Below are positions 1 through 7,130 of a DNA stretch of 40,770 bases, piece by piece (the stretch's first letter is position 1; every line of letters starts with the position of its first letter). Under the pieces are notes generated by a model, which had not been told where the DNA came from, did no database searches, and saw only the letters and a list, made by a program, of their open reading frames with translations. Source of the stretch: Burkholderiales bacterium Ga0074133 (GTDB lineage: Bacteria > Pseudomonadota > Gammaproteobacteria > Burkholderiales > Burkholderiaceae_C); the NCBI GenBank assembly GCA_001464865.1, contig LNEG01000164.1, positions 1-40,770 on the forward strand, written 5' to 3'. Position numbers and translations under genes: made by a program.

Positions 1-952
1 TGCGCAGGCCGGCGCAGTGGCCCAGCATCATCCAGGCGTGGGGGCGCAGCACGGCGATGTGGTCGGTGATGGTCTTGGCATTGGACGGGCCGACGCCGAT
101 GTTCACCATGGTGATGCCGCTGCGGTCCTTGCGCACCAGGTGGTAGGCGGGCATCTGCGGCAGCCGCGGCGGCGCCACGCCCAGCTCGTCCCCGGCCTCT
201 GCTTCCAGCCCCGCGCGGCGTGTGACCACGTTGCCCGGCTCGATGAAAGCGATGTACTCGCTGTCTTCCCTGGCCATCTCGGCGTGGCCCAGGCGCACGA
301 ATTCGTCGATGTAGAACTGGTAGTTGGTGAACAGCACGAAGTTCTGGAACCACTCGGGTGCGGTGCCGGTGTAGTGGCGAAGTCGGTGCAGCGAGTAGTC
401 CACACGCGGCGCGGTGAACAGCGACAGCGGCTGCGCCTCGCCCGGGCGCGCTTGCCAGGTGCCGTTGGCAATGCCGTCGTCCATGGCGGCCAGGTCGGGC
501 AGGTCGAACACGTCGCGCATCAGCATGCGGCGCTCCTGGCTCAGCGTGCCCTCGATGTGGTCGTGCTCGGCAAACGAGAAGTGGATGGGAATCGGGTGCG
601 CGCTGGTACCCACCTCCAGTTCCACGTTGTGGCTGGCGCGCAGCAGGCGGAACTGCTCGGTGTAGTAGCGTGCAAACAGGTCGGGGCGCGTGAGCGTGGT
701 CTCGTAGCGGCCGGGGCCTTCCACAAAGCCGTAGGCCAGCTTGCTGTCGGCCCGGGCGACGGTGGTGGTGTGCACGCGCACAAACGGGTAGAACGCGCGC
801 ACGCCGCCCTGCGGCGTTTCGCCCGCCACAAAGCGCTGCATGGCCTCGCGCAGGTGGCCGATCTGTTGCTGGTAGATGCGCTGTACCTGTGCCAGCGCTT
901 CGGCCGGGTCGGTGTGGCGGGTGGGTGCAATGAAGTCGGGGATGAGGGGCAT
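1..952 (-). CDS. amn: AMP nucleosidase, C-terminus cut by window edge
   Basis: Hydrolyses AMP to adenine and ribose 5-phosphate in the cytoplasm (purine salvage and adenylate pool control). About 317 codons are visible from an ATG at 952; the family is near 480-500 residues, so the C-terminal third lies beyond base 1. The N-terminal AMP-nucleosidase-specific domain is present, with a segment reading VDYSLHRLRHYTGT, followed by FVLFTNYQFYIDEFVR and the nucleoside-phosphorylase-fold signature VNIGVGPSNAKTITDHIAVL and HAWMMLGHCAGLR, which closely match the E. coli Amn pattern as I remember it. No clear Shine-Dalgarno is seen before the ATG, but the protein start MPLIPDFIAPT fits the family length at the N-terminus. 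The gap 953-1212 upstream shows no convincing promoter or gene. Confidence 0.93.
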   Translation of the reverse strand, partial: MPLIPDFIAPTRHTDPAEALAQVQRIYQQQIGHLREAMQRFVAGETPQGGVRAFYPFVRVHTTTVARADSKLAYGFVEGPGRYETTLTRPDLFARYYTEQFRLLRASHNVELEVGTSAHPIPIHFSFAEHDHIEGTLSQERRMLMRDVFDLPDLAAMDDGIANGTWQARPGEAQPLSLFTAPRVDYSLHRLRHYTGTAPEWFQNFVLFTNYQFYIDEFVRLGHAEMAREDSEYIAFIEPGNVVTRRAGLEAEAGDELGVAPPRLPQMPAYHLVRKDRSGITMVNIGVGPSNAKTITDHIAVLRPHAWMMLGHCAGLR

Positions 953-1212
953 GGCGCTATTGTCCACAAGCCCCGGGCGCTGCCGGTGAAAACGCGGTCA
1001 TGGCCTGCTCGGGGGCGCCACAAGGGGCCGCTGGCGTGGCTCGCCGCCATCTGCGCGGGCGGGGCCCCGGGCAGTCCGCGGCGTTGCTGGTCGCGCCAAT
1101 GGCCCGGCCACTGGACACAGGAAACCGCCTTGGTGGCCCTTTGCGATCCTCACGGGTGCATCCTTGCAAGGCCTGTGCAGATGTTGCCCGGCGCGGCTTG
1201 GCAGCGGCGGGG

Positions 1213-3291
1213 CTACCGCCCTGCAGCTTTGCGCAACCACTGCAGCGCCGCATCGGCCGCCATCGGTGGCGACTCCAGATAGCCCTGGACCGAGTCGCAC
1301 CCCAGGTGACCCAGCAGTTCCATCTGGGGGCCGGTTTCCACGCCTTCGGCCACCGTTTTGAGCTGGAGGTTGTGCGCCATCTGGATGATGGCGGTGACGA
1401 TGGCCACGTCATCGGCATTGCCAGGGGTATCCGTCACAAAAGATCGGTCAATCTTCAGCGTGTCGATCGGGTAGCGCTTGAGGTATGCCAGCGACGAGTA
1501 GCCGGTACCGAAGTCGTCGATGGATACGCCAACGCCCAGGGCCTTCAGTGCCATGAGCGTGTCGAGCACCTGGCCGGTGTGGTGCATGAGCACCGACTCG
1601 GTCAGTTCGATTTCGAGGTACTGCGCCTGCAGCCCAGTCTCGTGGAGCGCGCCCGCGATCTCGGCGGCCACGTCGCGCTGGCGGAATTCGATGGCCGAGA
1701 GGTTGATGGCCACAGGCACCAGCGCCAGGCCCAGGTCCTGCCACTCCTTGAGCTGACGGCAGGCCTCGCGCAACACCCAGCGGCCAATGTGCGCAATCAA
1801 CCCCCGCGACTCGGCAAACTCGATGAACTCGCCTGGCCCGACGAGGCCGCGCTCCGGATGCTGCCAGCGCACCAGCGCTTCCAGGCCCTGCAGCGACCGG
1901 TCCTGCAGGCGAATCTGCGGCTGGTAGTGCAGCACGAACCCCGACTCGGCGATGGCCTTGCGCAGCAGGCGCTCCTTGTGCAGCACGTCCAGGGCGCCAC
2001 CGTCCATGCTGGGCTCGTAGAACTGCCGGTGGCCCCGGCCGCTGTCCTTGGCATGGTGCATGGCGGCGTCAGCGCAGCGCAGCAGCACGTCCGCGGTGCC
2101 GGCGTGTTCCGGAAAGATGCTGATGCCGATCGAATGCGACATGGACAGCGGGATCTGGTCCAGCATGAACAGCGCGTTCATGGCGGCCAGCAGCTCGTCG
2201 GCAACGGCAGCGGCGCCGTGGGCGTCCTGCACATCGGTCAGTACCACCACGAATTCGTCGCCACCGACCCGGGCCACGATGTCGGCATCGCGCACGCCAG
2301 CGCGCAGGCGCTCGGCCACGTCGCACAGCAGCCGGTCGCCCGCCTGGTGGCCCAGCGAGTCGTTCACCGTCTTGAAGTGGTCCAGGTTGAGGAAGAGCAC
2401 GGCGGCACGCCCCTCGCGGCGGCGTGCCACCGCCAGCACCTGCGCCAGCTGCTCCATCAGGAAATGGCGGTTGGGCAGCTGCGTGAGCGGGTCGTGCAGC
2501 GCCATGAAGGCCTCGCGCGCCTGTGCCTGCTTGCGTGCGGTGATGTCGCGTACCACCACGATGCGGTAGCTGGACTGCTCTGTCGGCAGCGTCTTGCCGG
2601 TGACCTCCACAGGAATGATGTGGCCGTCGCGGTGGCGGACGGTGACCTCGTAGGGGTGCTCGCGTCCGGCCCGCGTGTACTCGATGGCCGTCGCCCGCCA
2701 TTCCGGGCTGATGAAGCCGAAGATGGAGCGGCCGACGATTTCATGCAGCGGGTAGCCCGTGAGCCGTATCAGCGCCTCGTTGCCGTCGGTGATGACGCCT
2801 TCGCGGTGAAAGACGATGGCCTCCTGCGTGGCCTCCGAGAACTTGCGCATGCGGTCTTCGCTCGCGCGCATCGTGCACTCGGCCTTCCAGCGCTCGGTGA
2901 TGTCGATGATGAAGATGTGGCAGCCGCGCTGGATCTTCGTGGCCCGGTCAAAGTGCGGGATCAGCTGCACTTCAAACAGCCGGGTCTCCCCGGTGTGCAG
3001 CGTGTGCTCCCGGTTGTACTTGACGCGCTGGCCTTGCATGGCGCGCTCCACGTCGTGCCGGATGTCTTCCCAGGTGACGCCGCCCAGCGTTTCGTGCACG
3101 GACCGGCCAACGATGGAGGCGGGCGTGTAGCCCGTGTAGGCGGCGTAGGCCTGGTTCGCATAGCGGCATCGCAGGTCGGGGACGCTGTAGTAGGCAATCA
3201 GGGCCGGGAGTGCATCCGCAATCGCCCCGAGCAACCCGTCGCCGGACTCTGCTGTGCTGGCGGTATCGCCAAGGATGGGGGTATCGGTCAT
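1213..3291 (-). CDS. PAS-PAS-GGDEF-EAL cyclic-di-GMP signalling protein
   Basis: A 692-residue cytoplasmic protein expected to make and/or degrade cyclic di-GMP. Order of domains: PAS near residues 30-145, a second PAS with PAC near 150-265, GGDEF near 270-430 and EAL near 440-690. The GGDEF active site is intact (RVGGDEFVVVL near residue 340) and the inhibitory I-site RxxD is present five residues before it (RDAD). The EAL domain keeps EALVRW, ELTES, IDDFGTGYSSL, LKIDRSFV and AEGVET, so phosphodiesterase activity is plausible too. No membrane segment or signal peptide is seen; input probably comes through the PAS domains. ATG 3291 was chosen; an in-frame GTG at 3312 would add seven residues, and neither has a good ribosome site. 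It is transcribed divergently from dbpA. Confidence 0.93.
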   Translation of the reverse strand: MTDTPILGDTASTAESGDGLLGAIADALPALIAYYSVPDLRCRYANQAYAAYTGYTPASIVGRSVHETLGGVTWEDIRHDVERAMQGQRVKYNREHTLHTGETRLFEVQLIPHFDRATKIQRGCHIFIIDITERWKAECTMRASEDRMRKFSEATQEAIVFHREGVITDGNEALIRLTGYPLHEIVGRSIFGFISPEWRATAIEYTRAGREHPYEVTVRHRDGHIIPVEVTGKTLPTEQSSYRIVVVRDITARKQAQAREAFMALHDPLTQLPNRHFLMEQLAQVLAVARRREGRAAVLFLNLDHFKTVNDSLGHQAGDRLLCDVAERLRAGVRDADIVARVGGDEFVVVLTDVQDAHGAAAVADELLAAMNALFMLDQIPLSMSHSIGISIFPEHAGTADVLLRCADAAMHHAKDSGRGHRQFYEPSMDGGALDVLHKERLLRKAIAESGFVLHYQPQIRLQDRSLQGLEALVRWQHPERGLVGPGEFIEFAESRGLIAHIGRWVLREACRQLKEWQDLGLALVPVAINLSAIEFRQRDVAAEIAGALHETGLQAQYLEIELTESVLMHHTGQVLDTLMALKALGVGVSIDDFGTGYSSLAYLKRYPIDTLKIDRSFVTDTPGNADDVAIVTAIIQMAHNLQLKTVAEGVETGPQMELLGHLGCDSVQGYLESPPMAADAALQWLRKAAGR

Positions 3292-3415
3292 GGGGCGCGG
3301 CACTGGTTGCACAACAAGTTATATCCGATATGTAACAGCCTGTCGTCGCTCCATCGCAAGTCGTGGCCCCGGGATTTCACCAGTTCCCCGTGGGCCGCGG
3401 CCGGATAATCGGCGC

Positions 3416-4834
3416 ATGACCTCCAAAGAAAACCAAGCCGGCGCTGCCTTCAGCACGCTGGCGCTGAGCCCTGCCGCGCTGGCCAACCTGCAGCAGCTGG
3501 GCTACACGACCATGACCCCCATCCAGGCGGCCAGCCTGCCGCCTGCGCTGCTGGGCAAGGACATCATCGCCCAGGCCAGCACCGGCAGCGGCAAGACCGC
3601 CGCCTTTGCCCTGGCCCTGCTGGCCAACCTCAACCCCCGCCGCTTTGCGGTGCAGGCCCTGGTGCTGTGCCCCACGCGCGAGCTGGCCGACCAGGTGACC
3701 ACCGAGATCCGCCGCCTGGCACGGGCCGAGGAAAACATCAAGGTCGTGACCCTGTGCGGCGGTGTCCCCCTGCGCGGCCAGATGCTGAGCCTGGAGCACG
3801 GTGCGCACATCGTGGTGGGCACCCCTGGCCGCGTGATGGACCACCTGGAGCGCCAGCACCTCACGCTGGAAGCGCTGAACACCCTGGTGCTCGACGAAGC
3901 CGACCGCATGCTGGACATGGGTTTCTTTGACGACATCGTGACCGTGGCGCGCCAGTGTCCCAAAGAGCGCCAGACCCTGCTGTTCTCGGCCACCTACCCC
4001 GAGGGGATTGCCAAGCTGGCGGCGCAGTTCATGAAGAGCCCGCAGCAGATCACCGTGCAGGCCCAGCACGCCGAAGGCAAGATCGAGCAGCGCTGGTACG
4101 AGGTGAAAAACAGCGAGCGTCTGCATGCCGTGTCGCAGCTGCTCAACCATTTCCGGCCCGATTCATCGATTGCGTTTTGCAACACCAAGCAGCAGTGCCG
4201 CGACCTGGTGGGCGTGCTGCAGGCCCAGGGCTTCAGCGCGCTGGCGCTGTTCGGCGAGCTCGAGCAGCGCGAGCGCGACCAGGTGCTGGTGCAGTTTGCC
4301 AACCGGAGCTGCTCGGTGCTGGTGGCTACTGACGTGGCGGCGCGTGGCCTCGATATTGCCAACCTGGCCGCCGTGATCAATGTGGACGTGACGCCCGATG
4401 CCGAGGTGCACATCCACCGCATCGGCCGCACCGGCCGGGGCGATGCCGAGGGCCTGGCGCTGAACCTGGCCAGCATGGACGAGATGGGTTTTGTGGGCAA
4501 GATCGAGCAGCTGCAGGGCCGCGAATCGCGCTGGTTCCCGGTAGCAGAACTCACGCCTACGGGCAGCGGCCCGCTGGTGCCGCCCATGGTCACCCTCCAG
4601 ATCATTGGCGGGCGCAAGGAGAAGATCCGCGCCGGTGACGTGCTGGGCGCGCTGACCGGCGACATGGGCTACACCCGCGAGCAGATCGGCAAGATCAACG
4701 TGAACGACTTTTCGACCTACGTGGCGGTGGACCGCGCCATTGGTGCCCAGGCCGTGCACCGGCTCAACCAGGGCCGCGTGAAGGGCAAGACCGTGAAGGC
4801 CAGGCTGGTGACCGCGGACGACCGGTTTGACTGA
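3416..4834 (+). CDS. dbpA: ATP-dependent RNA helicase DbpA
   Basis: DEAD-box helicase of 472 residues acting in assembly of the large ribosomal subunit; DbpA is known to be targeted to hairpin 92 of 23S rRNA by its C-terminal RNA-binding domain. Visible motifs in order: Q motif region YTTMTPIQAASLP, Walker A ASTGSGKTAAF, PTRELADQV, TPGRVMDHL, DEAD in LDEADRMLDMGFF, SAT, VATDVAARGLDI and HRIGRTGRG. The C-terminal 75 residues (IGGRKEKIRAGDVLGALTGD and following) match the DbpA-type RNA-binding fold, which separates it from RhlE or SrmB. The ATG at 3416 is preceded only six bases upstream by GATAAT and by no clear Shine-Dalgarno, so the transcript may have almost no leader. The longer open frame upstream lacks family similarity. 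Confidence 0.95.
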   Translation: MTSKENQAGAAFSTLALSPAALANLQQLGYTTMTPIQAASLPPALLGKDIIAQASTGSGKTAAFALALLANLNPRRFAVQALVLCPTRELADQVTTEIRRLARAEENIKVVTLCGGVPLRGQMLSLEHGAHIVVGTPGRVMDHLERQHLTLEALNTLVLDEADRMLDMGFFDDIVTVARQCPKERQTLLFSATYPEGIAKLAAQFMKSPQQITVQAQHAEGKIEQRWYEVKNSERLHAVSQLLNHFRPDSSIAFCNTKQQCRDLVGVLQAQGFSALALFGELEQRERDQVLVQFANRSCSVLVATDVAARGLDIANLAAVINVDVTPDAEVHIHRIGRTGRGDAEGLALNLASMDEMGFVGKIEQLQGRESRWFPVAELTPTGSGPLVPPMVTLQIIGGRKEKIRAGDVLGALTGDMGYTREQIGKINVNDFSTYVAVDRAIGAQAVHRLNQGRVKGKTVKARLVTADDRFD

Positions 4835-5016
4835 ACCCCTGAGCGCCTGAAGGCTGGTGGCCGCTGCGCATGCTGGCTCTGGCGCAGGCCGCCACGCGGT
4901 GGGTGCGGGTCGGGGTGTTGGCGGGCTGCCCGCTTGTGGCATCGCGCCAGTCCCGCCACGGCGCTTGCCTTTTTGCGCGGACGCCGTTGTCTGGGGGCAT
5001 TTGTGGTGCCATTTTT

Positions 5017-5076
5017 GCCAAAAAGCGGTTGTAGCCCTTGTTTTATTTGCCCCTGATGCTATTGAAATAATAGCTA
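5017..5076 (-). repeat. Short interspersed element, copy A (reverse orientation)
   Basis: An AT-rich stretch of about 60 bases in otherwise GC-rich DNA. It begins GCCAAAAAGCGGTTGTAGCC and ends TGCTATTGAAATAATAGC, the end forming a small inverted repeat (GCTATT/AATAGC). It aligns by eye with the reverse complements of the elements at 10225-10278 and 16863-16916 and closely with the one at 28486-28542. It lies between the end of dbpA and the end of the ankyrin gene, which converge. Confidence 0.7.
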
Positions 5077-5099
5077 ATCCAAGGGGCTTTCGCCGGGCT

Positions 5100-5792
5100 T
5101 CAGCGCCTGGCGCCCGCCGCCTCCAGCATCTGCGCCATTTCGGCATACCCCCGCTGGCGGGCCAGTTGCAGGGGCGTGTTGCCCTGCCGGTCGGTCAGCG
5201 TGTGGCTGGCACCGGCCTGCAGCAGTGCTTGCAGCGTGGTCTGGTGGCGGGGCCCGCCGTTGCCCAGCACGATGGATTCGATCAGCGCGGTCCAGTGCAG
5301 GTTGTTCACATGGTCCAGCGGCGCCCCGGCCGCAATCAGCTGGCGCACCACGCCGTCGTGGCCCAGGTGGGCCGCTGCGATGAGTGCCGTGCCGTCGTAG
5401 CGGCTGGTCACCTGCTTCGCGCTGGCACCCAGTTGCAGCAGCACGCGCAGCGTGGCTTCGTCGTCTGCCACGGCGGCGATGGTGACGGCGTCGTAGCGGT
5501 CGCTTTCCAGCAGGTCCAGGTTCGCGCCCGCCTTGGCCAGTGCACGCACCACATCGCCGTGGCGGGCATGCGTGGCCACATGCAGCGCTGTGCGGCCATA
5601 GGCATCGCGGGTGTTCACATCGGGGCGGGTGGCCAGCAGGCGGTTCAGCGCCGGCACATCACCCCGCGCGGCAGCGGCGTGCAGGCCCTGGTAGGCCGCG
5701 GTTTCGGACGCCGTGGGAGGCACCTGGGCGTGGGCCGTGGTGGCGCAGGCCAGCGCGATGGCCAGGGCGAGTGCAAGGTTGAGGTGCTTCAT
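5100..5792 (-). CDS. Secreted ankyrin-repeat protein
   Basis: A 230-residue protein with a Sec signal peptide (MKHLNLALALAIALACATTAHA, cut after AHA by eye) followed by about six ankyrin repeats, for example DAYGRTALHVATHARHGDVV, DGTALIAAAHLGHDGVVRQL and QGNTPLQLARQRGYAEMAQM. Ankyrin repeats are protein-binding scaffolds, so the mature protein probably binds a partner in the periplasm. The start at 5792 is well supported: GGAGG sits five bases upstream of the ATG. It lies 41 bases downstream of the HbpS-like gene on the same strand and is probably co-transcribed with it, making HbpS a candidate partner. A specific function cannot be stated. Confidence 0.88.
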   Translation of the reverse strand: MKHLNLALALAIALACATTAHAQVPPTASETAAYQGLHAAAARGDVPALNRLLATRPDVNTRDAYGRTALHVATHARHGDVVRALAKAGANLDLLESDRYDAVTIAAVADDEATLRVLLQLGASAKQVTSRYDGTALIAAAHLGHDGVVRQLIAAGAPLDHVNNLHWTALIESIVLGNGGPRHQTTLQALLQAGASHTLTDRQGNTPLQLARQRGYAEMAQMLEAAGARR

Positions 5793-5833
5793 GGGGGCCT
5801 CCGATGGCGTGCGTTGCGATGGCGGGCGGGCGA

Positions 5834-6328
5834 TTACTTCAGCAGGTCGGCCACCTTGGCGATGCCGGCAACGGCACATTGCTCGTCCAGGTGGCCGCCA
5901 GGCGCACCGCCCACGCCCACAGCGCCAATCACTTCGTTGCCCACCTTCACGGGTACGCCGCCGCCCAGCAGCAGGTAGCCCGGGATGTGGACGAGGTTGG
6001 CGGCCGCGGGGTTCTTCTGCGCGCCTTCCATCATGGCCAGCGTGGTGTTCTTGGCCGATGCCGAGGTGTAGGCCTTCAGGCGGCTGGCTTCCAGCGTGTG
6101 CGGGCCGGCGTTGTCGGCGCGGTGTACGGCGCGCACGGTACCGGCACGGTCCACCACGGTGGCGGTCACAGCATAGCCGTTGGTGGTGCAGGTGGCCACG
6201 GTCTGTGCGGCGATCTGCGTGGCCAGGTCCAGCGACATGTTCTTTTCGGTGCGCACGCCTTCGGCGCTGGCGGCGGTGGCGATCAGGGACAGGGTGAGGG
6301 CGGCGGCTTTGACGAGGGTGTTCTGCAT
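5834..6328 (-). CDS. Secreted HbpS/GlcG-family (DUF336) protein
   Basis: A 164-residue protein with a clear signal peptide (MQNTLVKAAALTLSLIATAASA) and a DUF336 domain: VVDRAGTVRAVHRADNAGPH, LEASRLKAYTSAS and the glycine-rich GYLLLGGGVPVKVGNEVIGA followed by GVGGAPGGHLDEQCAVAGIA. Members include haem-binding HbpS of Streptomyces reticuli, which works as an accessory sensor for the SenS kinase, and GlcG of the glycolate locus. Here the gene directly follows a regulator/kinase pair on the same strand, so an accessory sensing role is a reasonable inference; haem binding itself is not shown by the sequence. GGAGA lies upstream of the ATG at 6328. The 139-base gap to the regulator gene holds a palindrome (6434-6449) that may be its operator. 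Confidence 0.88.
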   Translation of the reverse strand: MQNTLVKAAALTLSLIATAASAEGVRTEKNMSLDLATQIAAQTVATCTTNGYAVTATVVDRAGTVRAVHRADNAGPHTLEASRLKAYTSASAKNTTLAMMEGAQKNPAAANLVHIPGYLLLGGGVPVKVGNEVIGAVGVGGAPGGHLDEQCAVAGIAKVADLLK

Positions 6329-6420
6329 GGTGTTCTCCAGTGTTTTTGACGTCGGTGCCACCGTGTGTGGCGCCGTGGGAGAACTGTAGAAATTCCTGCC
6401 GCTTTCAGCCATTCGGGCGG

Positions 6421-6449
6421 CTACGCGCGGGCCTCCGTAGAACTACGGA
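6421..6449. promoter_or_regulatory. Palindrome with CGTAG half-sites, candidate regulator operator
   Basis: A perfect inverted repeat TCCGTAG-AA-CTACGGA occupies 6434-6449, and a third half-site CTACG lies at 6421-6425. It is about 105-120 bases upstream of the start of the HbpS-like gene, a normal distance for an activator of the LuxR/FixJ class, and just behind the end of the response-regulator gene. The half-site resembles the MGTAG core described for FixJ sites. Binding by the neighbouring regulator is inference. Confidence 0.5.
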
Positions 6450-6467
6450 CGGCCGTTGCAGAGCGGG

Positions 6468-7100
6468 TCAGAGCGCAGCGTCCACCAGCGCCGCATACCG
6501 CCGTATCAGCTGCGCCAGTGATTCGGCCCCGAGCTTGGCAAACAGGTTGGCGCGGTGGGTTTCCACCGTGCGTGGCGATACCGTGAGCGCGCGGCCGATT
6601 TCCTTGTTGGTCAGGCCTTCGATGATCAGGCCCAGCACCTCGCGCTCTCGGCCTGACAGCTGGGCATAGCGCTCGCGCGCCTGCTGGTCGGCCTGGTGGC
6701 GTTCGCGCGAGCGCACGTGCTGGCGCACGGCGTTCTGCAGGGCTTCCAGCAGCACTTCGTCGTCCACCGGCTTTTCCAGGAATTCGGCCGCGCCGGGCTT
6801 GAAAGCGCGGCGGCACATCTCCACCGTGCCGTGGCCGGTGAGCAGGATCATGGGCTGGTCCACGCCCTGCGCCAGGAGTTGCTCCAGCACGGCCAGGCCG
6901 CTGATGCCCTGCATGCGCACATAAAGCACGATGGCGCCGATGCCTGAGCGGTCGAACCCCGCCATGAAGGCCACGGGGTCGGCCCAGGTCTGCACACGCA
7001 GGCCCACAGTGCTGATGAGCAGGGCGAGGCCCTCGCGCACGGCGGCGTCGTCGTCCACAAGATGGATGAGGGGCGAAAGGGGCGCTGCGGTGTCCGTCAT
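6468..7100 (-). CDS. LuxR/FixJ-type response regulator with Asp-to-Tyr receiver
   Basis: A 210-residue regulator: N-terminal receiver (about 10-125) and C-terminal LuxR-type HTH (about 145-205, LSGREREVLGLIIEGLTNKE followed by SPRTVETHRANLFAKLG). The acidic pocket (LVDDDAAVREG), the Thr (ILLTGHG) and the Lys (FLEKPVDD) of the receiver are present. However, the phospho-acceptor position, normally LDVRMPG in this family, reads VLYVRMQGISG: Asp has become Tyr (TAT, one base from GAT) and the following Pro is Gln. The protein therefore should not accept phosphate in the usual way. It lies 30 bases downstream of its cognate-looking kinase. Expected to control transcription, possibly of the downstream HbpS/ankyrin genes. 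A sequencing error is possible but would need to be exactly at this codon. Confidence 0.93.
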   Translation of the reverse strand: MTDTAAPLSPLIHLVDDDAAVREGLALLISTVGLRVQTWADPVAFMAGFDRSGIGAIVLYVRMQGISGLAVLEQLLAQGVDQPMILLTGHGTVEMCRRAFKPGAAEFLEKPVDDEVLLEALQNAVRQHVRSRERHQADQQARERYAQLSGREREVLGLIIEGLTNKEIGRALTVSPRTVETHRANLFAKLGAESLAQLIRRYAALVDAAL

Positions 7101-7130
7101 GGTGGGGTGTGCAGTGGCAGGGGTGCGCGG

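Noticed and set aside
953-1212. Small coding frames between the AMP nucleosidase and GGDEF-EAL genes
   Set aside because: No ribosome site, no recognisable product; all frames are long here because of high GC.
3321-3331. ATATCCGATAT palindrome in the dbpA/GGDEF gap
   Set aside because: Short, unextended except for a poor GTTA/TAAC outer match, and no regulator nearby to link it with.
1000-3408. Very long open frame on the + strand opposite the GGDEF-EAL gene
   Set aside because: High-GC antisense shadow: the minus strand has a complete multi-domain protein with intact motifs, while the + translation is Val/His/Arg-rich with no recognisable domain.
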